From an uncultured Porphyromonadaceae bacterium (GTDB taxonomy: Bacteria > Bacteroidota > Bacteroidia > Bacteroidales > Muribaculaceae), in NCBI GenBank assembly GCA_947649495.1, contig CANSRU010000005.1, positions 1 to 64,000 of the forward strand: a stretch of DNA of 64,000 nt, in the 5' to 3' direction. This document shows, piece by piece, positions 24,872 to 32,919 of the stretch (positions within the stretch are counted from its first letter, which is position 1; each line of letters opens with the position of its first letter). The notes below the pieces were generated by a model that saw nothing but the letters and a program-made list of their open reading frames with translations, made no database searches and was not told the origin of the DNA. Made by a program: the position numbers and the translations under genes.

Positions 24872-25223
24872 AGTTATCAATTGCATATAAAAAGCTATCC
24901 TATATTATAGCATAAGAAATATCAAGAATTTGAGCAGTATCTGCGTTCCTCTGAACCGGATAAGGTGCAGAGGCAATAGACTGATCTGATTTTATGTCAC
25001 ATGACGGACGACACAACATATACAGCATCACAAAAATAGGATTTTCAATGATTGTGAAATTGGAACAACATGGGATGAACCGTGAACTATCAGTCTGCGA
25101 GCGACACCCACAAGTTCAATTCATAGGTTCCCTATGACAAGCTTTATTTCCACCGTAATTATTCCCATGTTATAAAGTTCTAAACAAATCTGAGCTAATG
25201 GCTTGAACCTGCCAGATGATTTT
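24872..25223. other. Intergenic region with a short coding remnant
   Basis: This is a 352-bp gap between convergent genes. At 24911-24979 a plus-strand frame without a start reads HKKYQEFEQYLRSSEPDKVQ and then RQ-stop, which looks like the tail of a lost protein; a stop lies just upstream at 24908. The rest has no recognisable gene, RNA or strong terminator. Confidence 0.35.
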
Positions 25224-25763
25224 TCATAAATCATGCTGATACAGCACGTGGCGACACAAGGGGGATTCTGCCGGCAGTTTGGGGTGGTCGAACTCCCCTA
25301 CCTTTTTCATCCCGATTTTCTGCATAACACGCTCTGAGGGCACATTTATCTTAGCTGTGAAAGAATACAACCTTTTAATTTCATGCGATTCAGCGAGATG
25401 CAAGACTGCTTTCGCTGCCTCCGTAGCATATCCCTGATTGTGAAAATCAGCCGCCAATCGCCAGCCAATTTCTATACCTGGAGTGAAATCAGCCTCAAAA
25501 CCAATCTCATGAAGCCCCACATAGCCCATGAATTCTCCGGTAGCTTTTAATACCACGGCATATAGCCCCCAGCCATTCCGGTTAAATTCATCTTTAATCC
25601 GATTGTAGAAGGTCTCCGTTTCAGCATCTGTCAACGGCACAGGAAAATATCTCATTACCCGGGCATCCTTATTCATGTCAATAAACCGAAGTAAATCCTC
25701 TGGCTTCCATGAGCATAACATCAGACGCTCAGTCTCGGCATATATCGTGGTCCGGCTAATCAT
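25224..25763 (-). CDS. GNAT-family N-acetyltransferase (RimJ/RimL type)
   Basis: 179 aa. The RimJ/L-like layout is visible: ETERLMLCSWKPEDLLRF at the N-terminus, FMGYVGLHEI, IEIGWRLAADFHNQGYATEA as the acetyl-CoA-binding motif A region, and NVPSERVMQKIGMKKVG at the C-terminus. Members acetylate protein N-termini, small amines or antibiotics using acetyl-CoA; the substrate is unknown. A TAATTTTG -7 element on the minus strand (25768-25775) ends only five bases before the start codon, so the transcript is nearly leaderless. It is divergent from the potassium channel gene. Confidence 0.88.
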   Translation of the reverse strand: MISRTTIYAETERLMLCSWKPEDLLRFIDMNKDARVMRYFPVPLTDAETETFYNRIKDEFNRNGWGLYAVVLKATGEFMGYVGLHEIGFEADFTPGIEIGWRLAADFHNQGYATEAAKAVLHLAESHEIKRLYSFTAKINVPSERVMQKIGMKKVGEFDHPKLPAESPLCRHVLYQHDL

Positions 25764-25767
25764 ATTG

Positions 25768-25775
25768 CAAAATTA
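25768..25775 (-). promoter_or_regulatory. -7 element for the GNAT gene
   Basis: TAATTTTG on the minus strand, five bases upstream of the ATG at 25763. No convincing -33 box. Confidence 0.45.
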
Positions 25776-25849
25776 ATTAATCCCCGACATGCAGAAGCCA
25801 TAATTATCAATAAACTCGTGAAACTTAGTCAAATTTGCAATCGGATACT

Positions 25850-25857
25850 TAAATTTG
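25850..25857 (+). promoter_or_regulatory. -7 element for the potassium channel gene
   Basis: TAAATTTG four bases before the ATG at 25862, implying a nearly leaderless transcript. No -33 box at the standard 19-21 bp spacing. Confidence 0.4.
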
Positions 25858-25861
25858 CAGC

Positions 25862-26683
25862 ATGAATACAAATTCAGCCAAGATATTGCAACAAATATAT
25901 TGCCTTATCAACAAAGACAGAAAGGGGATGTTAGCCAGCCGCATTTACGACTGGTACATGCTCATTATGATTTTCGCAAGCATTATCCCCCTGATGTTTA
26001 TCGAAAACTATCCCATATTCAGGGTCATCGAGATTATCACCGTTATCGCGTTCATTATCGATTACATATTACGCTGGGCCACCTCCTGCATTCAGCTGCA
26101 AAAAGGATGGCTCTCATATATAATCTATCCCTTCACCCCGATGGCCATTATCGACCTGCTGTCGATACTTCCAGGATTAAATCTGATAAGTCCGGAATTC
26201 AAATTACTCCGGCTCACCCGATTGCTCAAGATAGTACGATTGCTGAAAATATTCCGGTACTCCGATAAGATAACAATGTTTCTGCGTGTCCTCAAGAAGG
26301 AACGCCATGTTCTTCTGTCGGTGCTGATGATAGCGCTGTTCTACATCTTCATCACAGCACTCATCATGTTTAATGCCGAGCCTCACATCAACCCCAACAC
26401 AGGCGCCGTAACATTCAATTCATTCTTTGACGCCCTTTACTGGGCAACCGTGACCCTGACCACCGTAGGTTACGGTGATCTTTGTCCGGTCACCGACATC
26501 GGGCGCGTGGTATCAATGCTCTCATCCCTATTTGGCGTTGCAATCATTGCATTACCATCGGGGGTAATCACAGCAAGTTATCTGGAGGAACTGCGGGTAC
26601 ATCGCACCACCTCCACAAACATGAATACAAACAGCCAAAGCACCGTACATGAGAATAATCAGTTGGAATGTAGCAGGGATTAA
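25862..26683 (+). CDS. Voltage-gated-type potassium channel (ion transporter family)
   Basis: 273 aa with six membrane segments in the voltage-gated ion channel layout. S1 is around MLIMIFASIIPLMFI, S4 is the arginine/lysine-spaced LLRLTRLLKIVRLLKIFRY, and the pore loop holds the selectivity filter TVGYGD (residues 201-206), followed by S6 (FGVAIIALPSGVITASYL). The protein should form tetrameric K+-selective channels in the inner membrane. The C-terminal ~40 residues are polar (Asn/Ser/Thr-rich), without a recognised ligand-binding domain. Divergent from the GNAT gene. Confidence 0.92.
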   Translation: MNTNSAKILQQIYCLINKDRKGMLASRIYDWYMLIMIFASIIPLMFIENYPIFRVIEIITVIAFIIDYILRWATSCIQLQKGWLSYIIYPFTPMAIIDLLSILPGLNLISPEFKLLRLTRLLKIVRLLKIFRYSDKITMFLRVLKKERHVLLSVLMIALFYIFITALIMFNAEPHINPNTGAVTFNSFFDALYWATVTLTTVGYGDLCPVTDIGRVVSMLSSLFGVAIIALPSGVITASYLEELRVHRTTSTNMNTNSQSTVHENNQLECSRD

Positions 26684-27173
26684 AGCGAGGGCCTCATGCA
26701 TTTGGTGTCCGCGTCCGACATACTGCCTCCGTTATCGGCGCCAAGCAATCCGATAATGCTTCAACTGTCATTAGACGGCAAATAAACACAAAAAAAGAAA
26801 AAACGGCTCATATTTATATTATTTACCACTATTTTTATTAATTTTGCGGCAAATTATTGTTTATTGCCGTTAAATGCGGAAACGAATACGCCGTAAACAG
26901 AATGTGGTCCAAACAGTATACAAGGAATTGACCACGAACGGACTTGATAGATTAGCAACAGCCGCACACGCTTGATTTCCAAAGGATTATTGAATCAGGC
27001 GGGACTCAGTTCTATTACCCACACCAAATCAGGTACTAATCAAACGGATACACAATGCCATAAGCAGTATATGGCATGAGTTGGCACAAAGCCGACAAAC
27101 ATCACCATTAACAACCAATCATTAACCCGGAACCGGCGATAACAGTCACGATTCCGGAAATACAAGCTACGCA
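26684..27173 (+). promoter_or_regulatory. Long upstream region of the exopolysaccharide operon
   Basis: This is a 490-bp gene-free region. An A-rich stretch and the -7 element TAATTTTG at 26839-26846 suggest a transcription start near 26850 and a leader of about 320 nt before the Wza-like gene. A hairpin ATGCCATA/TATGGCAT with a 7-nt loop lies at 27055-27077 in this leader. Another weak hairpin (TTATCGG/CCGATAA) lies near 26733-26757, after the channel gene. No protein-coding frame or known riboswitch is recognised. Confidence 0.45.
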
Positions 27174-27983
27174 ATGAAATTAAAGCAATTCATTCTGGCC
27201 ACATTCGTTGTGACCCTACAGTATGTGGCATTCACCTCGTGCTCATCCCCCAAAAACATAGCATATCTCCAAGGTATGGGCAATGGGCAGGAACAGACCA
27301 TAGCCATACAACGGCGTCTGACCGTAAAGCCTGACGACAAACTGTCAATAATAGTAAGTTCGAAGGACCCCGAACTCGCCCAGATGTTCAATCTTGCCGT
27401 ATCACAGCAACGCATCGGCCAGTCCTCCTCGAGTTCCGCGTCGTCAGGACAAACCGTGGCATACACCGTCGGAGCCAACGGCGACATCAACTATCCCCTT
27501 CTCGGTAAAATACATGCCGCCGGCATGACCCGCGAGGAACTCGCCGAGGCCATTGAACAACGCCTGAAAACCGAAGGCTTGCTGAAAGACCCCATCGTGA
27601 TAGTGGAATTTCAGAACGCCACCATATCCATTCTCGGCGATGTATCATCGCCCGGCGAATATCCTATAGACCGCGACAATCTCAATCTTCTGCAAGCCAT
27701 AAGCAAGGCCGGTGACCTGCAGATTTCCGGACAGCGCAAGAATGTGATGGTGCTGCGACAGGAGGATGGCAAAGAGGTATCCTATCTCGTTGACCTCACC
27801 GACCCTAAATCTGTGATGCAGTCACCGGCATTCCATCTCCAGCAAAACGACATAATATATGTCGAGCCAAACAATATGCGCAAACGACAGTCAACCATAA
27901 ACGGCACATCTGTTCTGACGCCCGGATTCTGGATATCAATCGCATCGTTCATAGCATCGATGTCCGTACTAATATTCAAATAG
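27174..27983 (+). CDS. Polysaccharide export protein, Wza-like lipoprotein
   Basis: 269 aa. A lipoprotein signal ends at Cys23 (VAFTSC). The Poly_export domain follows: LTVKPDDKLSIIVSSKDPEL, then a Ser-rich insert and GDINYPLLGKIHAAGMTREE. An SLBB-type repeat comes next (SILGDVSSPGEYPI...LLQAISKAGDL). A C-terminal hydrophobic segment (FWISIASFIASMSVLIF) is the membrane-spanning helix seen at the end of Bacteroidetes Wza proteins. It forms the outer-membrane channel for capsule or exopolysaccharide. It is the first gene of the export operon, 30 bp before the tyrosine kinase gene. Confidence 0.9.
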   Translation: MKLKQFILATFVVTLQYVAFTSCSSPKNIAYLQGMGNGQEQTIAIQRRLTVKPDDKLSIIVSSKDPELAQMFNLAVSQQRIGQSSSSSASSGQTVAYTVGANGDINYPLLGKIHAAGMTREELAEAIEQRLKTEGLLKDPIVIVEFQNATISILGDVSSPGEYPIDRDNLNLLQAISKAGDLQISGQRKNVMVLRQEDGKEVSYLVDLTDPKSVMQSPAFHLQQNDIIYVEPNNMRKRQSTINGTSVLTPGFWISIASFIASMSVLIFK

Positions 27984-28013
27984 CCATTTCTTAACCCGCA
28001 TTAATCTTACCTA

Positions 28014-30377
28014 ATGGAAGAAAAGACCGAAAAGGAAGTGACCGCCCCCTCCAATCAGATAAAAATCACCGACATACTTTTCATCACTCTGCGCCGATGG
28101 CCATTGCTCATCCTATCAATCGCCATCTTTGTGGGAATGGCCGTATTCTATATATTACGTACCGCCCCAGTCTACACCCGTTCGGCATCCATTGTGATAA
28201 AAAGCAGTTCCACGGGCAACTCCATATCCGACATCAGCGCATTTTCGGAGATGGGACTTGTACAGACAAGTTCCAACATCAACGATGAAATCAACAAACT
28301 TCAGTCGCCCGATGTGATGGATGAAGTGGTGCGCCGGCTCGGACTCGACAAGAGCTACAGTACCGACGGGCGGTTCCATAATGAGATTCTATATGGCTCG
28401 TCGCTTCCGCTTACAGTTGAATTCCCCACCCTGACCGAAAGCGAATCGGGAGCGGCCACATTGCTCATAGATGCCGGAGGGCACATACAGATCTCCGACA
28501 TAGTGCTCAATGGACAGACTGCCATTACAACCCCGGTGAAAGTCACTCCCGGTGACACCATACGCACTCCCCATGGCAACCTTATCGTACGGCTTACCGG
28601 GCGTGGCAATCTGCATGAATCCACCATTTTTGTCAGCAAACGCCCCTTAAGCTCAGCATCCGCCTATTTTCTCGGCGAGCTCACCGTGGCTTTGAAAAAC
28701 AACACCGGAAACACCATAAATCTGTCGGCCATAGACTATTCGCCGGAACGTGCCGTAGATCTGCTCAACGGAGTAATCGCCGTATACAACGAAAAATGGA
28801 TCGAGGACCGCAATCAGGTCTCTGTTTCCACCGCCAATTTCATCAATGAACGACTGGCCGTGATAGAAAACGAACTCGGAGGCATAGACAAAGACATCGC
28901 CTCCTACCAGAGCGAGCATCTGATACCTGACATACAACAAGCGGCATCAATGTATATGTCGGAAAATCAGGCCGCATCGGCACAGCTTCTGGATCTGAAC
29001 AACCAGCTGCAGATGACCCGCTACATGCGCAAACACATCGATGCTCCCGAATCAAAAAATCAGATGCTCCCCATCAACACAGGTATACCCGGAGTGGAAA
29101 GCCTCATAGGCCAATACAACACACTTATGCTCGAGCGCAACCAAAAAGCAGAAATCTCATCGGCATCACATCCTGTCATAGCCAATCTCGACAACAAACT
29201 GTCCGAGCTCAGAGCATCCATCGTGTCGTCAATCGACAATCAGGCCACAGTTCTTGAAACTCAGATGCGTAATCTGAAATCATCGAAGTCGGCCACCACA
29301 GCACAACTTGCGGCCGCACCCATACAAGGCAATCACCTGCTGTCGGTGGAACGCCAGCAGAAAGTAAAAGAATCCCTTTACCTGTTCCTGCTGCAGAAAC
29401 GTGAGGAAAACGAACTCTCACAAGCATTCACAGCCTACAACACCGAAGTAATAAAACGTCCATCAGGCTCCAACGTCCCGACAGCCCCCGTTCGCGACAA
29501 GATTATAATGATAGCTTTCGCCTTCGGACTCATTTTACCTTTCGGCGTGACATACCTCCTTGAAACATCCGACACAAAGATACGGGGACGCAAGGATATC
29601 GAGACACTCACCATACCTTTTCTCGGTGAGATTCCCGACGACAAGCCGGACAAGGGTGAGAGCAAGGACTCCCGCATTGTCGTGAAACCCGGAAAACGCA
29701 ATGTGATAAACGAAGCATTCCGTGTGCTCCGCACCAATCTCGGATTCCTCACATCGGGCAACACCACAAGCATAGCCATGGTAACATCTTTCAATCCCGG
29801 TTCAGGCAAAACATTCATCACAATGAACACCGCGATAAGCCTCGTGATAAAAGGTAAGAAAGTAGTGGTTATCGACGGCGACATGCGGCGAGGCTCCACA
29901 TCGGCCTACATCAACTCTCCGGCCACCGGTCTGAGCAACTATCTCGTTGGCGAGACCGACCGTATTTCCGAAATTATCTATGCCGACACCATAGTTCCCG
30001 GACTTAGTGTGATTCCGGTAGGTACAATACCGCCCAACCCCACCGAGCTTCTCGAATCACCGCGTCTCGCGAAACTCATCGACACCCTTAAGGCAGACTA
30101 CGATTATATACTCATCGACTGCCCGCCTGTGGAGATGATGGCCGACGCACAGATTATAGAAACCCTCGTTGACCGAACCATATTCGTGATACGCGCAGGT
30201 CTGTTCGAACGCTCCATGCTCCCCGACCTCCAGAATCTGTACAACATGAAGAAATACCGCAACATGTCGCTGGTGCTCAACGCCACAGCGGCCGACGGAT
30301 CACGCCGCGGCTACAGATACGGTTATGGATATGGTTACGGATACGGCAATTATTCCCACTACACGCCGAAAAAATAA
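28014..30377 (+). CDS. Polysaccharide chain-length regulator and tyrosine autokinase (Wzc-like)
   Basis: 787 aa. The N-terminal Wzz domain has a first membrane helix (LLILSIAIFVGMAVFYI) near residue 32, a periplasmic coiled region (about 270-460) and a second helix (IIMIAFAFGLILPFGVTYLL) near 494-513. The cytoplasmic BY-kinase has Walker A NPGSGKT (Lys599), Walker A' VVIDGDMRRGS and Walker B YILIDCPP. The tail is a tyrosine cluster of alternating Gly and Tyr (GYGYGYGYGNY), the autophosphorylation region. Phosphorylation cycles control polymer length and export through the Wza-like protein. Confidence 0.93.
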   Translation: MEEKTEKEVTAPSNQIKITDILFITLRRWPLLILSIAIFVGMAVFYILRTAPVYTRSASIVIKSSSTGNSISDISAFSEMGLVQTSSNINDEINKLQSPDVMDEVVRRLGLDKSYSTDGRFHNEILYGSSLPLTVEFPTLTESESGAATLLIDAGGHIQISDIVLNGQTAITTPVKVTPGDTIRTPHGNLIVRLTGRGNLHESTIFVSKRPLSSASAYFLGELTVALKNNTGNTINLSAIDYSPERAVDLLNGVIAVYNEKWIEDRNQVSVSTANFINERLAVIENELGGIDKDIASYQSEHLIPDIQQAASMYMSENQAASAQLLDLNNQLQMTRYMRKHIDAPESKNQMLPINTGIPGVESLIGQYNTLMLERNQKAEISSASHPVIANLDNKLSELRASIVSSIDNQATVLETQMRNLKSSKSATTAQLAAAPIQGNHLLSVERQQKVKESLYLFLLQKREENELSQAFTAYNTEVIKRPSGSNVPTAPVRDKIIMIAFAFGLILPFGVTYLLETSDTKIRGRKDIETLTIPFLGEIPDDKPDKGESKDSRIVVKPGKRNVINEAFRVLRTNLGFLTSGNTTSIAMVTSFNPGSGKTFITMNTAISLVIKGKKVVVIDGDMRRGSTSAYINSPATGLSNYLVGETDRISEIIYADTIVPGLSVIPVGTIPPNPTELLESPRLAKLIDTLKADYDYILIDCPPVEMMADAQIIETLVDRTIFVIRAGLFERSMLPDLQNLYNMKKYRNMSLVLNATAADGSRRGYRYGYGYGYGYGNYSHYTPKK

Positions 30378-30411
30378 GTCGCCTCAAAATAATATGTTGT
30401 AAATCCATTAT

Positions 30412-32319
30412 ATGAATCCCCTACACAAAGTTTTCAACTGGTACTTCTCGCGCAGAGCCATGCCCTACTGGAGTGTTCTGCTTGTGGATTGCCTCATACT
30501 GCTTGCTTCGGGAATAGCCGTGTACGCACTTAAATACGGAGCGCTGTACACGTTGACTATATTCTATCCCCTTGTCGGTACCCTGATGCTCTATTCATTA
30601 TTCTACATTTTAGGCTTCCGAATCTTCCATACATATTCAGGGGTGATACGCTTCTCATCATTTATTGACCTACGGCGTCTCGGACTTGCCGTGCTTCTGG
30701 GCACCTCGCTTGTTATCATAGCCCAATACACCCTGCACCTCGACCGCTGGCTTGTGGCTCTTAGCCTGAGCCGCATAATGCTGTGGGGCTCGCTGTCGCT
30801 GGTCATAATGTGGACCATGCGTATATGGCTCAAATCCCTCTACGACAATTCCATATTAAGCCATAAGAACAACCGTGCATTCATCTACGGCGTACGCCAA
30901 GGCGGTATCGCCATAGCCAACAGCATCAACAGCCAGACAGAATCGCCCTACATCCTAAGCGGCTTCATCTCAGACGGTCCCGACATACACGACCGCTACC
31001 TGATGGGCGTAAAGGTATATCCCAACGATGATGTCCTTGCAGAAACGATGAAAAGCTGCGGAGTCACCACTCTACTCGTATCCCCGCTCAAAAGCGACAC
31101 ATTCAGGCGAAACGAGAAAATGGTAAACTCCATGATTGAAGCCGGAATAAAAATCCTGATGATACCCACAGCACAGGAATGGGATGGCAAAAGCGAACTC
31201 AGCTACACACAGCTCAAGGAGGTAAACGCTGAGGACCTATTGCCACGCGACAAGATAGAAATCGACATGGAGGCGGTAGGCGAACTGCTGCGGGGAAAAG
31301 TGATTCTTATCACAGGAGCTGCAGGCAGCATAGGGTCTGAGATGGTACGCCAGATAGCAGGTTTCGCCCCCGGCCGTTTGATACTTGTGGATCAAGCCGA
31401 GACTCCACTGCATGAAATACGCCTGATGATGTCGAGATTATGGTCGGAAATTCCTGCAAAAACAATAATCGCCGACATCGCCAACCTTACCCGCATGGAG
31501 GAAGTATTCGCCGAGTACAAACCTGAATATGTGTTCCACGCCGCCGCTTACAAGCATGTGCCGATGATGGAGGACAATCCATACGAAAGCATCGAGAACA
31601 ATGTGAACGGCACACGTATCATAGCCAACCTCGCAGTCAAATACCAAACCAAGAAATTTGTCATGGTATCGACAGACAAAGCTGTGAACCCGACAAATGT
31701 AATGGGGTGCTCCAAACGTATATGCGAAATCTACGTACAGTCGCTTGACAAAGCCATAAAAGAGGGCCGGGTTAAAGGCTCCACACGGTTTGTTACCACC
31801 CGATTCGGCAATGTACTTGGCTCGAACGGTTCGGTAATTCCACTTTTTGAGAAACAGATTAAAGCAGGAGGGCCCGTGACGGTGACCCATCCCGAAATAA
31901 TACGTTACTTCATGCTCATTCCGGAAGCCTGCAAACTCGTGCTTGAAGCCGGAACCATGGGCAACGGCGGTGAGATATTCGTGTTCGACATGGGCGAACC
32001 TGTAAAGATAGCCGCCCTCGCACGACGCATGATTCAGATGAGCGGAGCCAAAAACATCGAAATAAAATACACCGGTCTGCGCGATGGTGAAAAATTATAT
32101 GAGGAGGTACTGAACGATCAGGAGGTAACATTACCCACCTTCCACGATAAAATCAAGATAGCCCGCGTGCGCGAATACGAATTTGACGAAGTGCGTCTGC
32201 TCATAGACCATCTGATTGACATCGCCGCTGAGGCCGACGACATGACAATCGTGCGACACATGAAAGAAATAGTGCCTGAATTTAAAAGTCAGCACTCCAA
32301 ATATGAAATTCTTGATTAA
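30412..32319 (+). CDS. Large nucleotide-sugar 4,6-dehydratase/epimerase (CapD/WbpM type)
   Basis: 635 aa. Four membrane helices occupy about residues 15-135. A first nucleotide-binding-like domain follows (FIYGVRQGGIAIANSI), then the catalytic Rossmann domain with ILITGAAGSIGSEM near 299-312 and STDKAVNPTNVMGCSKR, where Met replaces the usual Tyr of the YxxxK motif, as in the long CapD/FlaA1 subfamily. It probably converts UDP-GlcNAc to a 4-keto-6-deoxy sugar for the first sugar of the polymer, at the inner membrane. It is 34 bp downstream of the kinase gene. Confidence 0.9.
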   Translation: MNPLHKVFNWYFSRRAMPYWSVLLVDCLILLASGIAVYALKYGALYTLTIFYPLVGTLMLYSLFYILGFRIFHTYSGVIRFSSFIDLRRLGLAVLLGTSLVIIAQYTLHLDRWLVALSLSRIMLWGSLSLVIMWTMRIWLKSLYDNSILSHKNNRAFIYGVRQGGIAIANSINSQTESPYILSGFISDGPDIHDRYLMGVKVYPNDDVLAETMKSCGVTTLLVSPLKSDTFRRNEKMVNSMIEAGIKILMIPTAQEWDGKSELSYTQLKEVNAEDLLPRDKIEIDMEAVGELLRGKVILITGAAGSIGSEMVRQIAGFAPGRLILVDQAETPLHEIRLMMSRLWSEIPAKTIIADIANLTRMEEVFAEYKPEYVFHAAAYKHVPMMEDNPYESIENNVNGTRIIANLAVKYQTKKFVMVSTDKAVNPTNVMGCSKRICEIYVQSLDKAIKEGRVKGSTRFVTTRFGNVLGSNGSVIPLFEKQIKAGGPVTVTHPEIIRYFMLIPEACKLVLEAGTMGNGGEIFVFDMGEPVKIAALARRMIQMSGAKNIEIKYTGLRDGEKLYEEVLNDQEVTLPTFHDKIKIARVREYEFDEVRLLIDHLIDIAAEADDMTIVRHMKEIVPEFKSQHSKYEILD

Positions 32320-32359
32320 ACTCATAACCCCGAAATAACTGGCAACTACTTATATTACT

Positions 32360-32908
32360 ATGAACAGAATCTTAATCAGACTACTGCTACTGTTGGGAAT
32401 AGCAGCTTGTAGTCATCAGGTATCGGCGCAGCGCGTTGCCTTAAGAAGCAATGTGCTCGACTGGCTTACCCTGACACCGAACGCAGCCGTAGAGGCACGC
32501 CTGAACCAAAGGCTCACACTTGGAGTGGGATTCGCGGTGAACCCCATAACAAAGCCCATCCATGGCATAAAGACATCGCATTTCAGGTTTGAACCGGAAC
32601 TGCGCTATTGGTTCAACCGACCCATGGCACGCCATTTCGTAGGGTTCGCACCACTTTTTGCTGATTACAGTCTCCGTTTCAATCACCGCAACTATCAGGG
32701 CGACCTGTATGCCATAGGATTTACATACGGCTATGCCATAGTGCTTGGCGACAACTGGAATGTGGAATTCACTGCCGGCATAGGAGCCGGCTACACAAAG
32801 TGTTACAAGTATAACGAGGATGACCTCAGACCTGAAAAAGCCAATTACGAAAAATGGATTCCCGTGCCGGTGAGGCTCGGGATTTCTTTTGCATACGTAT
32901 TTGATTAA
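32360..32908 (+). CDS. DUF3575 outer-membrane-type protein
   Basis: 182 aa. A signal peptide is present (LLLLLGIAACSHQVSAQ, probable cleavage after AQ near residue 24). The mature part starts RVALRSNVLDWLTLTPNAAV, the typical opening of DUF3575, and alternates polar and hydrophobic residues like an eight-stranded barrel, ending in an aromatic-rich strand (GISFAYVFD). DUF3575 proteins accompany fimbrial or surface structure genes in Bacteroidales. It sits between the dehydratase and the next envelope gene with short spacers, so it may belong to the same transcript. Confidence 0.8.
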   Translation: MNRILIRLLLLLGIAACSHQVSAQRVALRSNVLDWLTLTPNAAVEARLNQRLTLGVGFAVNPITKPIHGIKTSHFRFEPELRYWFNRPMARHFVGFAPLFADYSLRFNHRNYQGDLYAIGFTYGYAIVLGDNWNVEFTAGIGAGYTKCYKYNEDDLRPEKANYEKWIPVPVRLGISFAYVFD

Positions 32909-32919
32909 CCGGTAAACTC

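Noticed and set aside
1..25223. Prophage or integrative element with integrase
   Set aside because: No integrase, capsid, terminase, relaxase or transposase was found, despite the phage-type methylase and island character.
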